Assembly (NCBI RefSeq): GCF_003319125.1
Contig: NZ_QOHG01000005.1
Span: forward strand, 62,001-126,000
Length of the DNA: 64,000 nt
Reading direction: 5' to 3'
Origin: Blastococcus sp. TF02A-26
GTDB lineage: Bacteria > Actinomycetota > Actinomycetes > Mycobacteriales > Geodermatophilaceae
Part shown: in pieces, positions 54,274 through 64,000 of the stretch
Layout: each line of letters opens with the position of its first letter
Numbering within the stretch: the first letter of the stretch is position 1
The notes under the pieces: generated by a model
The model's input: only the letters and a program-made list of their open reading frames with translations
Database searches by the model: none
Told to the model about the DNA's origin: nothing
Made by a program: the position numbers and the translations under genes

Positions 54274-56463
54274 TCAGCCGAGCAGGGCCGGCGCCAGCAG
54301 CGGGGCCAGCCGCTCGGCGTACGGCGCGACCATGTGGGTCCCGTCGGCGTAGATCGGCACGGTCCCGACGAAGAGCGGGCAGCGCTCCGCGGCGTCGCAG
54401 AACCACGACCTGGTGTCGACGTAGGACGCCTGCAACGCCGTCCCCCGGAACTGCGCGACCGTCTCCTGCTCCACCCGGATGAAGTCGTTCGTCTCCTCGC
54501 CGATCGGGGAGACGCAGTCCTGCGGCCCGTTGAACCGGGTCATGCACTCCTGGATGTTCTCCCCCGGCGGCGGCGTCCCCAGCACGACCATCCGCGCCGG
54601 CATCGCCTCGAGCGAGGCCAGCATGGTGGTCAGGCCCGTGCGCCACTCGGCGAGGGCGGCGTCGCCGGAGTTGTCCGACAGCAGCCGGACCAGCGAGTTC
54701 GCCGCCGACGACATGATGATCAGGTCCGGTTGGATCAGCCGGACCTGCTCGAGCGCCCACACCTGGTGCTGCGGGCACTTCTCCTCGAAGTTGTCGCCGC
54801 CGCGGTAGGCGCGGACCTCCACCGGCACCTGCGGGCACTGGCCGAGCGTGAGCACCTGGATCCGCCAGCCGGAGCCCTCGAGAGCGCGCCGGATGCCCGG
54901 CATCCAGCTGATCGCCACGGAGTCACCGACCAGGACGGCGGTCTGCTCCGCCGCGGGATCGCCGTACGAGCACCGGGCCATGTCGGCCTCGTCGGCGATG
55001 TTCAAACACTCGTCGACGACCCACTCCGGGCTGTAGACCTCCTCCCCCGGGGAGTTCAGGCCCGGGGAGAGCTCCGGCCACTCGGTCGCCGCCAGGGACG
55101 CCGCGATGTCCGCGGTGAGGACCTGCTGCGCCTGCGCGGCGAGCGCCGCGGCCTCGGCGCCGGGGTCCACCTCGACCAGCGGCGGCGCGGCGGGCGGTGC
55201 CGCGGTGGGCGAGGCCGGCTGCGGCCAGGGCCAGGTGGCGCCCGATGCCGGGAGGACGACGAAGACGGCGACCAGCGCCGCGGCGAGACCGGTCGCGGCC
55301 CAGCCGCCGAACGCCGCGACCCGTCGGCGGGGCGGGCGCGGGCCCGGCCGCAGCCACGCCGACCGCCGGATCGGCTGCTCGACGAGGTGGTAGCTGGCGG
55401 TCGCGGCGAGCAGGGCCGCCGCGCCGACCGTCGCGTAGTAGAGGCCGTCCTGCGGCATCAGCTCGGCCAGCAGCACGATCGCCGGGAAGTGCCACAGGTA
55501 CAGCGAGTACGACAGCGCCCCGATGTAGCGCCCGACCGGGTTGTCGACCAGGACGATGCGGGAGTCCCCACCGGTGCCCGCGGCGATGACGGCGACGGTG
55601 CTGAGCACCGGGACCAGCGCCCACGGCGCCGGGAACGCCGTCGAGGAGTCGATGAGGACGGCGCCGGCCGCGATCCCGACCAGCCCGGCCCAGCCGAGCA
55701 GCGGGCGCAGGGCCGCCGGGATGCGGACCGCCAGCGGCGCGCAGACCGCGAGCAGCGCGCCGAGCCCCAGCTCCCACGAGCGGGAGAACGTGGAGAAGTA
55801 GGCCCAGGTCGGCGCGGACGCCGTCTCGTGCACCGCCCACGCGTAGCCACCGGCCACGACGAGGACGGTGACCACGGCCATCGCCACGAGACCTGCCCGA
55901 CCGCGCCGCGCGGCCAGACCCAGCACCACCAGCAGCACGACGGGCCAGACGACGTAGAACTGCTCCTCCACCGACAGCGACCAGTAGTGCTGCAGCGGGG
56001 AGACCGCGTCGCCGGCCTGCTGGTAGTCGGTGCCGTCGATAGCGAAGTGCCAGTTGCCGGCGAACAGCAGCGCCCACAGGGCGTCGTCCACCGTCTCGCG
56101 GGCCCGGTTGGCGAAGAAGACGACCTGCGCCAGGACGGCGGTGACGACGAGGACGAGCACCGACGCCGGCAGGATGCGCCGGATCCGCCGGCGGTAGAAG
56201 TCGGCGAACGAGATCCGGCCGGTCCGCTGGTGCTCGCGCAGCAGCAGCCCGGTGATGAGGAACCCGGAGATCACGAAGAAGACGTCGACACCGATGAAGC
56301 CGCCGTGCGGCCAGCCGAAGAGGTGGTCGGCGACCACGAGTAGGACGGCGACGGCGCGCAGCCCCTCGATGTCGCCGCGGACGTGGTGGGCACCGTCGCG
56401 CGGCAGACCGGAGACCGGCCGATCCGGCACCTGGGCCGGGGTCCGGATCGTGTCAGTCGCCAT
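54274..56463 (-). CDS. OafA/YrhL-type acyltransferase fused to SGNH domain
   Basis: The 729-residue protein has an acyltransferase-3 domain with about ten helices (DIEGLRAVAVLLVVADHLFG, FFVISGFLITGLLL, HYWSLSVEEQFYVVWP) and then, after an Ala/Pro linker, an extracytoplasmic SGNH domain (VLVGDSVAISW, MSSAANSLVR, YADGTHM). Such two-part enzymes carry acetyl groups across the membrane and place them on surface polysaccharides. It fits decoration of the exported polymer. The ATG at 56463 is used; the frame is open farther upstream without coding character. Confidence 0.9.
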   Translation of the reverse strand: MATDTIRTPAQVPDRPVSGLPRDGAHHVRGDIEGLRAVAVLLVVADHLFGWPHGGFIGVDVFFVISGFLITGLLLREHQRTGRISFADFYRRRIRRILPASVLVLVVTAVLAQVVFFANRARETVDDALWALLFAGNWHFAIDGTDYQQAGDAVSPLQHYWSLSVEEQFYVVWPVVLLVVLGLAARRGRAGLVAMAVVTVLVVAGGYAWAVHETASAPTWAYFSTFSRSWELGLGALLAVCAPLAVRIPAALRPLLGWAGLVGIAAGAVLIDSSTAFPAPWALVPVLSTVAVIAAGTGGDSRIVLVDNPVGRYIGALSYSLYLWHFPAIVLLAELMPQDGLYYATVGAAALLAATASYHLVEQPIRRSAWLRPGPRPPRRRVAAFGGWAATGLAAALVAVFVVLPASGATWPWPQPASPTAAPPAAPPLVEVDPGAEAAALAAQAQQVLTADIAASLAATEWPELSPGLNSPGEEVYSPEWVVDECLNIADEADMARCSYGDPAAEQTAVLVGDSVAISWMPGIRRALEGSGWRIQVLTLGQCPQVPVEVRAYRGGDNFEEKCPQHQVWALEQVRLIQPDLIIMSSAANSLVRLLSDNSGDAALAEWRTGLTTMLASLEAMPARMVVLGTPPPGENIQECMTRFNGPQDCVSPIGEETNDFIRVEQETVAQFRGTALQASYVDTRSWFCDAAERCPLFVGTVPIYADGTHMVAPYAERLAPLLAPALLG

Positions 56464-56658
56464 CGGCGGAGGAGCTCCCGTGTCTCGGTCGTCGCCGGTC
56501 GCGGCCTTCGACCCATGCACGATACGCACGCTGAGACGCCCGCCACCCCTCCCGACGGGGTATGACGCCCGGCGACTCGTCCGGCTGTTCGCTCGTGCCC
56601 CACTAGTCTCCTCGGGGCCACGGTCTCGCGGGGGCCGACGTTCGACGGAAGGTGGCTC

Positions 56659-57639
<981 letters not shown>

Positions 57640-57641
57640 GC

Positions 57642-58625
57642 ATGGTCACCGCGCTGGTCACCGGGGTGACCGGGCAGGACGGCGGATACCTCGCCGAGCA
57701 GCTCGTGGACGCCGGCCACGAGGTGCACGGCATCTGCCGTGGCGAGCCCGCGCGGGCCCGGGAGATCCCGCACCTCGCCGCTCTGGGGGACCGGCTCACG
57801 CTGCACCGGGCGGACATCCGCAACCTCCCCTCGCTCATCCGCGTGGTCGACGACCTCGCGCCGGACTGGCTGTTCAACCTGGGTGGCCTGTCGAGCGTCG
57901 CGGCCTCGTGGACCGAACCCCTGATCACCTTCGACACCAACGCCCGTCCGGTGATCGGCGTGCTGGAGTACCTCCGCGGGCGCCACCGTCGCGGCGAGCG
58001 GCCCATCCGCTTCATCCAGGCGTCCAGCGGTGAGAGCTTCGCCGGAGCCGACACCGGGAAGCCGATCGACGAGACCTGCCCCGTCGACCCGGTCAACCCG
58101 TACGGCGCCGCCAAGGCCGTCGGTCACCAGCTGATGGGGATGTACCGGACGCAGGGTGTCTTCTGCAGCTCGCTGATCCTGTTCAACCACGAGTCGCCCC
58201 GCCGTCCGGCGCGCTTCGTCACCCGCCGGATCACCGCCGGTGTCGCGGCCATCGCGACCGGCCGGGCCACCCAGCTCACCCTCGGGAACCTGGACGTCTG
58301 CCGGGACTGGGGCTGGGCGCCGGACTACGCGCGCGCCATGCTGCTGGCGGCGGAGGCCGACGAGCCCGACGACTACGTGGTCGCGACCGGGGAGTCCAAC
58401 AACCTCACCGACCTGATCGCGATCGCCTTCGCCCGCGTGGGCATCACGGACTGGGCGAGCTACGTGACCTCCGACCAGTCCCTGCTCCGGCCCGCCGACA
58501 CCGCGGCCCTCGTCGGGGACTCGACCCGGATCCGCGAGCGCCTGGGCTGGGCGCCGACTGTCGGGTTCCGCGAGATGGTCGAGGCGATGGTGGACGCCGA
58601 CCTCGCGGAGCTCGGCGCCTCCTGA
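57642..58625 (+). CDS. Second GDP-mannose dehydratase-like SDR enzyme
   Basis: The 327-residue protein is a diverged tandem paralogue of the preceding gmd: [67 protein letters not shown] (Tyr/Lys kept) and NHESPRRPARFVTRRI. The SSSE of the dehydratase active site is SSGE here. It may reduce the 4-keto product, act on another GDP-sugar, or be a second dehydratase. Its start lies two bases after the upstream stop, so both are translated together. Confidence 0.8.
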   Translation: MVTALVTGVTGQDGGYLAEQLVDAGHEVHGICRGEPARAREIPHLAALGDRLTLHRADIRNLPSLIRVVDDLAPDWLFNLGGLSSVAASWTEPLITFDTNARPVIGVLEYLRGRHRRGERPIRFIQASSGESFAGADTGKPIDETCPVDPVNPYGAAKAVGHQLMGMYRTQGVFCSSLILFNHESPRRPARFVTRRITAGVAAIATGRATQLTLGNLDVCRDWGWAPDYARAMLLAAEADEPDDYVVATGESNNLTDLIAIAFARVGITDWASYVTSDQSLLRPADTAALVGDSTRIRERLGWAPTVGFREMVEAMVDADLAELGAS

Positions 58626-58652
58626 CCCGCACGGGCAACAGTGCGGTTCTAC

Positions 58653-58680
58653 CCGGGGCAGGAGCGCCCTATTGCCCCGG
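58653..58680. terminator. Hairpin between convergent GDP-sugar and formate dehydrogenase operons
   Basis: CCGGGGCA (58653-58660) pairs with TGCCCCGG (58673-58680) around a 12-base loop, in the 55-bp gap between the convergent operons. It probably acts in both directions. Confidence 0.6.
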
Positions 58681-59718
58681 TCAGCGGGTGATCGTGGAGG
58701 CGTGCTCGTTCTTGCGCGCCTCGAGCCGCTCCCGCTGCGGGACGACCGTGTACTTCGGGTCCCGGGCGCTGGCCATGCCGGCCTCGTAGACGCCGAACCG
58801 GGTCAGCGCCGAGCCCGCCGCCAGCAGCGCGCCGCCCAGCACGGCACCGGCCCGGCGGCGACCCACCGCCACCGTCACGGCGGCACCCGCGGCGGTGCAG
58901 GCCTTGGCCGCGCGCAGCAGCGCCCCCGCCTTGCCCTCGTGGTACGGCTCGCTGACGATGCCGTGGTCGTTCTCCACTTTGTGCATGTAGGCCAGCTCGA
59001 TCACCGCGCCGGTGACGGCGAACCGCCGCGCCGGCGCGGCCTCGGCCACCGGCGACAGCGCCATCGTGATGCCCCCGCCCGCGGCCATCCCCGACGCCCC
59101 GAAGACGTAGGGCAGCTGCGTCCCGGCGGCGTGCCACGAGGGGACGGCGGTGTTGGCCAGCAGGACGCCGGTGTAGGTGGCCAGCGGACCGGCGAACACC
59201 GCCGAGCCGACCGCGCCCAGCCGCCGCAGCACCGGCCACCGGCCGAGCACGTGCAGCCCCGCCGTCGCCACCGCCAGGGCGCTGAACGGCGAGAGGATGT
59301 AGCTGCCCACCGACAGCGGCGACGTCGGCTTGAACACGCGCAGCATGTGCAGGAACCGCTCCGGGCGGCCCAGGTCGACGATGAGCAGGCCCACCGAGGC
59401 CAGCGCCCCTCCGCCGGCGAAGAGGTGCGCCGACCGGGTCATCACCGGCCGGCGGGTGAACTCGCCGAGCGCGCCCAGGATCGCCGCCGCCCCCGACGCG
59501 CCGCCGAAGAACAGGTACAGCTGGACCTCGGGGCTCTTCCACACCGGCGGCTTGATGACCGGCCGGCCGTAGTACGAGGTGAACTCGACGTCGTCGACCA
59601 TGGCGACCTCGCCACGGCCGCGCCGTCCGCCCTTCCGGCGCTTCTTGCCGCGGGTCTCCGCCGGCGGGCCGTCGGCCCGGCGCCAGCCCCCGCCCGGGGT
59701 CGCGATCCCCTCGGTCAC
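58681..59718 (-). CDS. nrfD: Formate dehydrogenase membrane subunit, NrfD type
   Basis: The 345-residue protein has a basic N-terminal part (KKRRKGGRRGRG), then MVDDVEFTSYYGRPVIKPPV and PEVQLYLFFGGASGAAAILG, and about eight helices with LIVDLGRPERFLHMLRVFKP, which is the NrfD/PsrC signature. It should carry electrons from the ferredoxin-like subunit to the quinone pool. The GTG at 59718 overlaps the stop of the upstream subunit gene (GTGA), so the start is well supported. It is the last gene of the operon and is followed by the convergent hairpin. Confidence 0.9.
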   Translation of the reverse strand: MTEGIATPGGGWRRADGPPAETRGKKRRKGGRRGRGEVAMVDDVEFTSYYGRPVIKPPVWKSPEVQLYLFFGGASGAAAILGALGEFTRRPVMTRSAHLFAGGGALASVGLLIVDLGRPERFLHMLRVFKPTSPLSVGSYILSPFSALAVATAGLHVLGRWPVLRRLGAVGSAVFAGPLATYTGVLLANTAVPSWHAAGTQLPYVFGASGMAAGGGITMALSPVAEAAPARRFAVTGAVIELAYMHKVENDHGIVSEPYHEGKAGALLRAAKACTAAGAAVTVAVGRRRAGAVLGGALLAAGSALTRFGVYEAGMASARDPKYTVVPQRERLEARKNEHASTITR

Positions 59719-60782
59719 CGCGGCCGCCTCGAGCTGAGCACGGCGCCCAGCGCGGCGCCGACGATCATGACCGCCGCCTTGCCCGCGGCCTTCCACATCG
59801 CCGGCAGGTCCCGCGTGGTGACGATCGGGTCCGGCGGCAGGCCGTAGACCTCCGGCTCGTCGAGGAGCAGGAAGAACGCACCGTTGCCGCCGACGCCGTC
59901 GTCCTCGTCGCGGCCGTAGAGCCGGGCGGTCTCCACGCCCTGGTCCTTGAGCGTGGCGAGCCGGGCGTCGGCGCGGGCCTGGAGCTCGTCGAGGTCACCG
60001 AACTGGATCGACTGGGTGGGGCACGCGGTGGCGCACGCCGGCATCAGCCCGTCGGTCAGCCGGTCGTAGCACATCGTGCACTTGAAGACCCGGCCGTCGT
60101 CCTCCCGGCGGTTGATCACGCCGTACGGGCAGGACGGCACGCAGTAGCCGCAGCCGTTGCAGATGTCGCCCTGGACGACGACGGTGCCGAACTCGGTGCG
60201 GAACAGCGCGCCGGTCGGGCAGACGTCGAGGCAGCCCGCGTGCGTGCAGTGCTTGCAGACGTCGGAGCTCATCAGCCAGCGGACCTGCTTGTCGCTGCCG
60301 CTCTGCCCGGTCTGCGGGTCGAACTCGCTCAGCGCCTCGGCGTTGAGCACGCTGGCCTGGCCCAGGGCCTGCGCGTCCGGGTGGTCGTGGGCGGCCGGGG
60401 AGGGGCCGTTGCCCTGCCGGTCGTCGCCGGGCCGGCCGAAGGTGGGCATCGGCAGGTCGACCGTGCGCACCTGCTCGATGAACGCGACGTGCCGCCAGCT
60501 GTTGGCGCCCAGCTGACCGGTGTTGTCGTAGGACATCCCGGACAGGCCGATGACGTCGCGGGTGCCGTGGGAGTCGTCCATCGGGAGCGTGTTCCACTCC
60601 TTGCAGGCGACCTCGCAGGCCTTGCAGCCGATGCACACCGAGGTGTCGGTGAAGAACCCGACGCGCTTGGGGTGGCCCTCGTCGTACCCGGCCTCGGCCG
60701 TGACGTCGGGCAGCGGCCCGAACAGGCGGTTCTTCGGGTCCTTGCCGGTGAAGGCCGGGCTCGCCGAGCTGATCGAGGTCAT
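59715..60782 (-). CDS. fdhB: Formate dehydrogenase iron-sulfur subunit
   Basis: The 355-residue protein has four clustered Cys motifs, each a [4Fe-4S] site: CIGCKACEVACKEWN, CKHCTHAGCLDVCPTGAL, CNGCGYCVPSCPYGVI and CTMCYDRLTDGLMPACATAC, in the order of FdnH/HybA-type subunits. It takes electrons from the catalytic subunit and passes them to the NrfD subunit. The insert around residues 90-125 (GQLGANSWRHVAFIEQVRTV onward) is typical of this actinobacterial type. A strong hairpin lies between it and the catalytic-subunit gene. Confidence 0.95.
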   Translation of the reverse strand: MTSISSASPAFTGKDPKNRLFGPLPDVTAEAGYDEGHPKRVGFFTDTSVCIGCKACEVACKEWNTLPMDDSHGTRDVIGLSGMSYDNTGQLGANSWRHVAFIEQVRTVDLPMPTFGRPGDDRQGNGPSPAAHDHPDAQALGQASVLNAEALSEFDPQTGQSGSDKQVRWLMSSDVCKHCTHAGCLDVCPTGALFRTEFGTVVVQGDICNGCGYCVPSCPYGVINRREDDGRVFKCTMCYDRLTDGLMPACATACPTQSIQFGDLDELQARADARLATLKDQGVETARLYGRDEDDGVGGNGAFFLLLDEPEVYGLPPDPIVTTRDLPAMWKAAGKAAVMIVGAALGAVLSSRRPR

Positions 60783-60820
60783 GCCGGCCTCCCTCCCGGG
60801 GTCAGGTGTGTGGTCCGGCG

Positions 60821-60862
60821 ACGCTCGTGCTCTGCCCGTATGTGCGGGCAGAGCACGAGCGT
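60821..60862 (-). promoter_or_regulatory. 18-bp perfect hairpin between fdhA and fdhB
   Basis: ACGCTCGTGCTCTGCCCG (60821-60838) and its exact inverse (60845-60862) enclose a six-base loop in the 115-bp gap between two co-directional genes of one operon. It could be an attenuator, an RNA-processing or stability element that sets the ratio of catalytic to iron-sulfur subunit, or a terminator with a second promoter for fdhB. Confidence 0.75.
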
Positions 60863-60897
60863 GCGCGGGACAGGGGTGCCCGCCGGGGTCGACGGGC

Positions 60898-63800
60898 TCA
60901 CGAGCCGGTCTCCGTGTGGCCGGTGGAGGCCTCGACCGGGGCGCGGCCGTTGACCCCGACCCGGCCGGAGGCGACCCCGGCCCGGCGGCGGTAGGACTCG
61001 ACGAACTCGAGCATCTCCGGCCCGCGCGGACGCCGGCCCGGGACGATGTCGCAGGTGCTGACCTTGTCCTCCTGGATGTGGGTGTTCGCGTCGAGCACGA
61101 TGCCCAGCAGGTCGTTGGCCGAGTCGCCGGTCGACAGGCCGCTGTAGGCCCAGTGGTAGGGCATGCCGATCTGGTGCACGACCTGCCCGTCGCGCAGCTT
61201 GATCGGCCGGATCCGCTCGGTGACCAGCACCTTCGCCTCGATCGCCGTCCGGGCGCTGACCAGCGTGGCGAACTCCCCGTGGGTGAGCCCGCGCAGCGCG
61301 GCCAGCTCCGGGCTGACCTCGACGAAGAACTCCGGCTGGAGCTCCGACAGGTAGGGCAGCGTGCGGCTCATCCCGCCGGCGGTGTGGTGCTCGGTCAGCC
61401 GGTAGGTGGTCACCTGGAACGGGAAGACCTCGCTCATCGAGGGGTTCTCCCGGTTCCACGGGCCCTCGATCCGCTCCACGGTCGGGCTCGCCTGCTGCTT
61501 GTAGAAGGCGTTCTCGACGACGGACTCCACCGGCTCGTAGTGCGTCGGCAGCGGCCCGTCGACCAGCCCGGCCGGCGCGTACAGCCACGCCTTGCCGTCG
61601 CCCTGCATGACGAACGGGTCGTTGCCGGCCAGCGCGTCCTGCGCCTTGGCACCCTCCGGCGGCACGTAGTCCGGGCGCTTGTTCTTCTCGAAGTCCGGGA
61701 CGTCCGGGCCGGTCCACTCACCGGCGGCCTCGTCCCAGTACACGTACTTCTTGCGCTCGCTCCACGGCTTGCCGTCCGGGTCGGCCGACGCGCGGTTGTA
61801 GAGCATCCGCCGGTTCAGCGGCCACGCCCAGCCCCACTCGGAGGCGACGGCGCCCTGCTCCGACCGCGGCTTGCGCCGCGCGGCCTGGTTGACCTCGTCG
61901 GCGTAGACGCCGGTGTAGATCCAGCAGCCGCCGGTGGTCGACCCGTCGTCCTTCATGTCCATGTAGGTCGACAGCGCGCGACCGTCCGGGCCGGTGCCGT
62001 TGATCTCGCGCAGCACGGCCTCGGCGTCGGGGTCCTGGGTCTCCCCGTGCAGCGGGTAGTCCCAGGTCATGTGCAGCAGCGCCTGGTCCCGCGGGTCGGT
62101 GGAGTCCTGGAGCCGCTCCCGCAGGATCCGGCCCAGGTGGTAGTAGAACCACAGGTCGCTGCGGGCGTCGCCCGGCGGCTCGACCGCCTTCTCCCGCCAC
62201 TGCAGCATCCGCTGCGTCTGGGTGAAGGTGCCCTCCTTCTCCACGTGCGAGGCGCAGGGGAGGAAGAAGACCTCGGTGCCGATCGTCTCCGGCGCGAGCT
62301 CCCCGGTCTCGACCTCCGGTGACTCGTTCCAGAAGGTGGCCGACTCGATCATCTGCAGGTCGCGGACGACCAGCCAGTCCAGGTTGGCCAGGCCGAAGCG
62401 GTTCATCCGGCCGTTGGGGTGCCCGACCGTGGGGTTCTCGCCGACGAGGAAGTAGCCGGAGACCTTGCCCTCGATCATGTCGGCGATCGTCCGGTAGGAG
62501 CTGTGGTCGCCGTTGATCTTCGGGATCCAGTCGAACCGGAAGTCGTTCTCCGGCTGCGCGGCGTCGCCGAACCAGGCCTTGAGCAGGCTCACCATGTACG
62601 CCCGCTTGTTGCCCCAGAACCCGGCCTTGCCGGCCGCGTCGGCGCAGTACTCGTCCAGCGTCTGGTGCTGCATCGCGTGCGGCATCGGCAGGTAGCCGGG
62701 CAGCAGGTTGAACAACGTCGGGACGTCGGTCGAGCCCTGGATGCTCGCGTGCCCGCGCAGCGCCATGATCCCGCCGCCGGGACGGCCGATGTTGCCCAGC
62801 AGCGTCTGCAGGATCGACGCGGTGCGGATGTACTGCGCGCCGACGCTGTGCTGCGTCCAGCCCACCGAGTAGACCCACGCCGTCGTCCGCTCGCGGTTGG
62901 AGTTCTCCGTGACCCACTTCGCGACCTGCTCGAACACCGCCGGCTCGATGCCGCACACCTCGGCGACCATCTCCGGGGTGTAGCGGGCGTAGTGCCGCTT
63001 GAGGATCTGGAAGACCGTCCGCGGGTGCTCCAGCGTCTCGTCGCGCTTGGGCTTCGCCGGGATCGGCGGGCCGCCGCTGCCGGCCGCCTGCGCCCGGTCG
63101 GAGTCCTTGACGTCGGGGTGCTGCTCGCTGCGGTCCTGCTCGGCTGCGCCGGCGGGGTCGTCGGACCCGGAGTGGGCCGGCTCCTCCGGCTCGTACTGCC
63201 AGCTGGCCTCGTCGTAGTGGTTGGTCTCCGGGTCGAAGCCGGAGAACAGCCCGTCGAGCTCCTCGGTGTCGACGAACTCCTCACCGACCAGCGCCGCGGC
63301 GTTCGTGTAGGCGACGACGTACTCGCGGAACCAGAGGTCGTTCTCCAGCACGTACCGGATCAGCCCGCCGAGGAACGCGATGTCGGTGCCGATCCGCAGC
63401 GGCACGTGCAGGTCGGCGACGGCGCTGGTCCGGGTGAACCGCGGGTCGATGTGCACGATCTTGGCGCCGCGCGCCTTGGCCTCCATCACCCACTGGAAAC
63501 CGACCGGGTGGCACTCGGCCATGTTCGAACCCTCGATGACGATGCAGTCGGAGTTCGAGAGGTCCTCCAGGAAGTTCGTGGCACCGCCACGACCGAACGA
63601 GGCACCCAGACCGGGCACCGTGGAGGAGTGCTATATGCGCGCCTGGTTCTCGATCTGGATCGCGCCCAGGGCGCTGTAGAGCTTCTTCATGAGGTAGTTC
63701 TCCTCGTTGTCGAGGGTCGCCCCTCCGAGGCTCGCTATCCCCATGGTCCGGTTCACCCGGTGCCGGTTCCCCGGCGGTCCGTCCTCGTCCTGCCAGTGCT

Positions 63801-64000
63801 TGCGCCGGGCCTCCAGCACGCGGTCGGCGATCATCTCCATAGCCGTGTCGAGCTCGAGGTCCTCCCACTCCGTCCCGTACGGACGGCGGTAGCGGACCTT
63901 CGTCACCCGGGACGGGCTGGTCACCAGCTGCTTGCTCGCCGCGCCCTTGGGGCACAGCCGGCCGCGGTTGACCGGCGAGTCCGGGTCGCCCTCGATCTGG
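60898..64000 (-). CDS. fdhA: Formate dehydrogenase catalytic subunit, selenocysteine encoded by TAG (5' end beyond window)
   Basis: The frame enters from the right edge (GDPDSPVNRGRLCPKGAASK, the last Cys of the N-terminal [4Fe-4S] site), runs to IENQARI, meets TAG at 63633-63631, and continues in the same frame as HSSTVPGLGASFGRGGATNF for another 910 residues to a TGA at 60898. In FdnG-type enzymes this position is the molybdenum/tungsten-binding Sec or Cys. Downstream domains are intact: GSNMAECHPVGFQWVMEAKA, a linker of about 70 residues absent from E. coli FdnG as I recall it, VYSVGWTQHSVGAQYIRTAS and the C-terminal MopB domain. A SECIS-like hairpin follows the TAG at the standard distance. 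I call one gene read through TAG as selenocysteine. About 70 N-terminal residues are outside the window. Confidence 0.9.
63601..63633 (-). promoter_or_regulatory. UAG selenocysteine codon with bacterial SECIS hairpin
   Basis: On the RNA of the minus strand, UAG (63633-63631) is followed by 11 bases, then a seven-pair stem GGUGCCC/GGGUGCC (63619-63613 with 63607-63601, two of the pairs G-U) and the apical loop GGUCU (63612-63608). From memory, E. coli fdhF has the same plan: UGA, CAC, a total spacer of 11 bases, a GGU-led stem and the GGUCU loop that SelB contacts. The next codon after the recoded one is CAC in both. The overlap of codon position and structure makes chance unlikely. Confidence 0.88.

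Noticed and set aside
63618-63633. Reading the formate dehydrogenase catalytic gene as two genes or a pseudogene split at TAG
   Set aside because: Both parts are in one frame, conserved right up to the TAG, have no other lesion over more than 1000 codons, and the TAG is at the Sec position with a SECIS-like hairpin. Recoding explains all of this.
58626-64000. tRNA-Sec gene near the formate dehydrogenase operon
   Set aside because: I looked for a long serine-like tRNA with a CTA anticodon next to the operon and found none inside the window. It must lie elsewhere if recoding is correct.

Overview
This 64 kb window is high-GC actinobacterial DNA. Codon use is strongly G/C-ending, GTG starts are common, many genes are joined by GTGA or ATGA stop/start overlaps, and several genes appear leaderless, with a TAnnnT box 6-8 bases before the start codon. 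Gene content (tandem exopolysaccharide modules, CGNR and MarR regulators, a DUF6318 lipoprotein, MMPL pump, LytR-CpsA-Psr protein) fits the Geodermatophilaceae (Blastococcus, Geodermatophilus, Modestobacter). The strongest taxonomic hint is a formate dehydrogenase whose selenocysteine position is written TAG, a recoding reported for Geodermatophilus and Blastococcus.

Layout. 1-8.5 kb: end of a permease, a flavin monooxygenase with divergent MarR regulator, an MMPL pump, a PD-(D/E)XK-like nuclease with a small partner, tRNA-Arg and tRNA-Ser, and an MFS transporter with divergent CGNR regulator and a perfect palindrome between them. 8.5-14.3 kb: a PAP2-diacylglycerol kinase fusion, a repeat-filled intergenic stretch, a lipoprotein/PKD-like secreted pair of lower GC, small regulators and zinc-ribbon proteins, a DoxX protein and a PHP phosphoesterase apparently started with CTG.

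14.3-36 kb: an exopolysaccharide locus holding duplicated parts: two Wzx-like flippases, two Wzz-like co-polymerases each overlapping its own Wzy-like polymerase, two family-2 and two family-4 glycosyltransferases, two GH26-like hydrolases, a phytanoyl-CoA-type dioxygenase, sugar epimerase and oxidoreductase, and a WbaP-type initiating phosphosugar transferase. 36-39.5 kb: two low-complexity secreted proteins, a badly decayed galE and small genes. 39.5-48.6 kb: SGNH hydrolase, rmlD-rmlB, LMW protein tyrosine phosphatase, LytR-CpsA-Psr ligase, UDP-glucose dehydrogenase and PP2C phosphatase. 48.6-58.6 kb: GH3 hydrolase, a degenerate GGDEF protein, membrane proteins, an OafA-type acyltransferase with SGNH domain and two tandem GDP-mannose 4,6-dehydratase-like genes.

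58.7 kb to the right edge: a minus-strand operon for membrane-bound formate dehydrogenase (catalytic subunit, four-cluster ferredoxin subunit, NrfD-type membrane subunit). The catalytic gene is cut by the right edge and carries an in-frame TAG at the selenocysteine position, followed 11 bases later by a short hairpin with a GGUCU apical loop, the bacterial SECIS pattern. At least six other genes here end with TAG, so TAG appears to mean stop or selenocysteine depending on context. This is the most notable item in the window.
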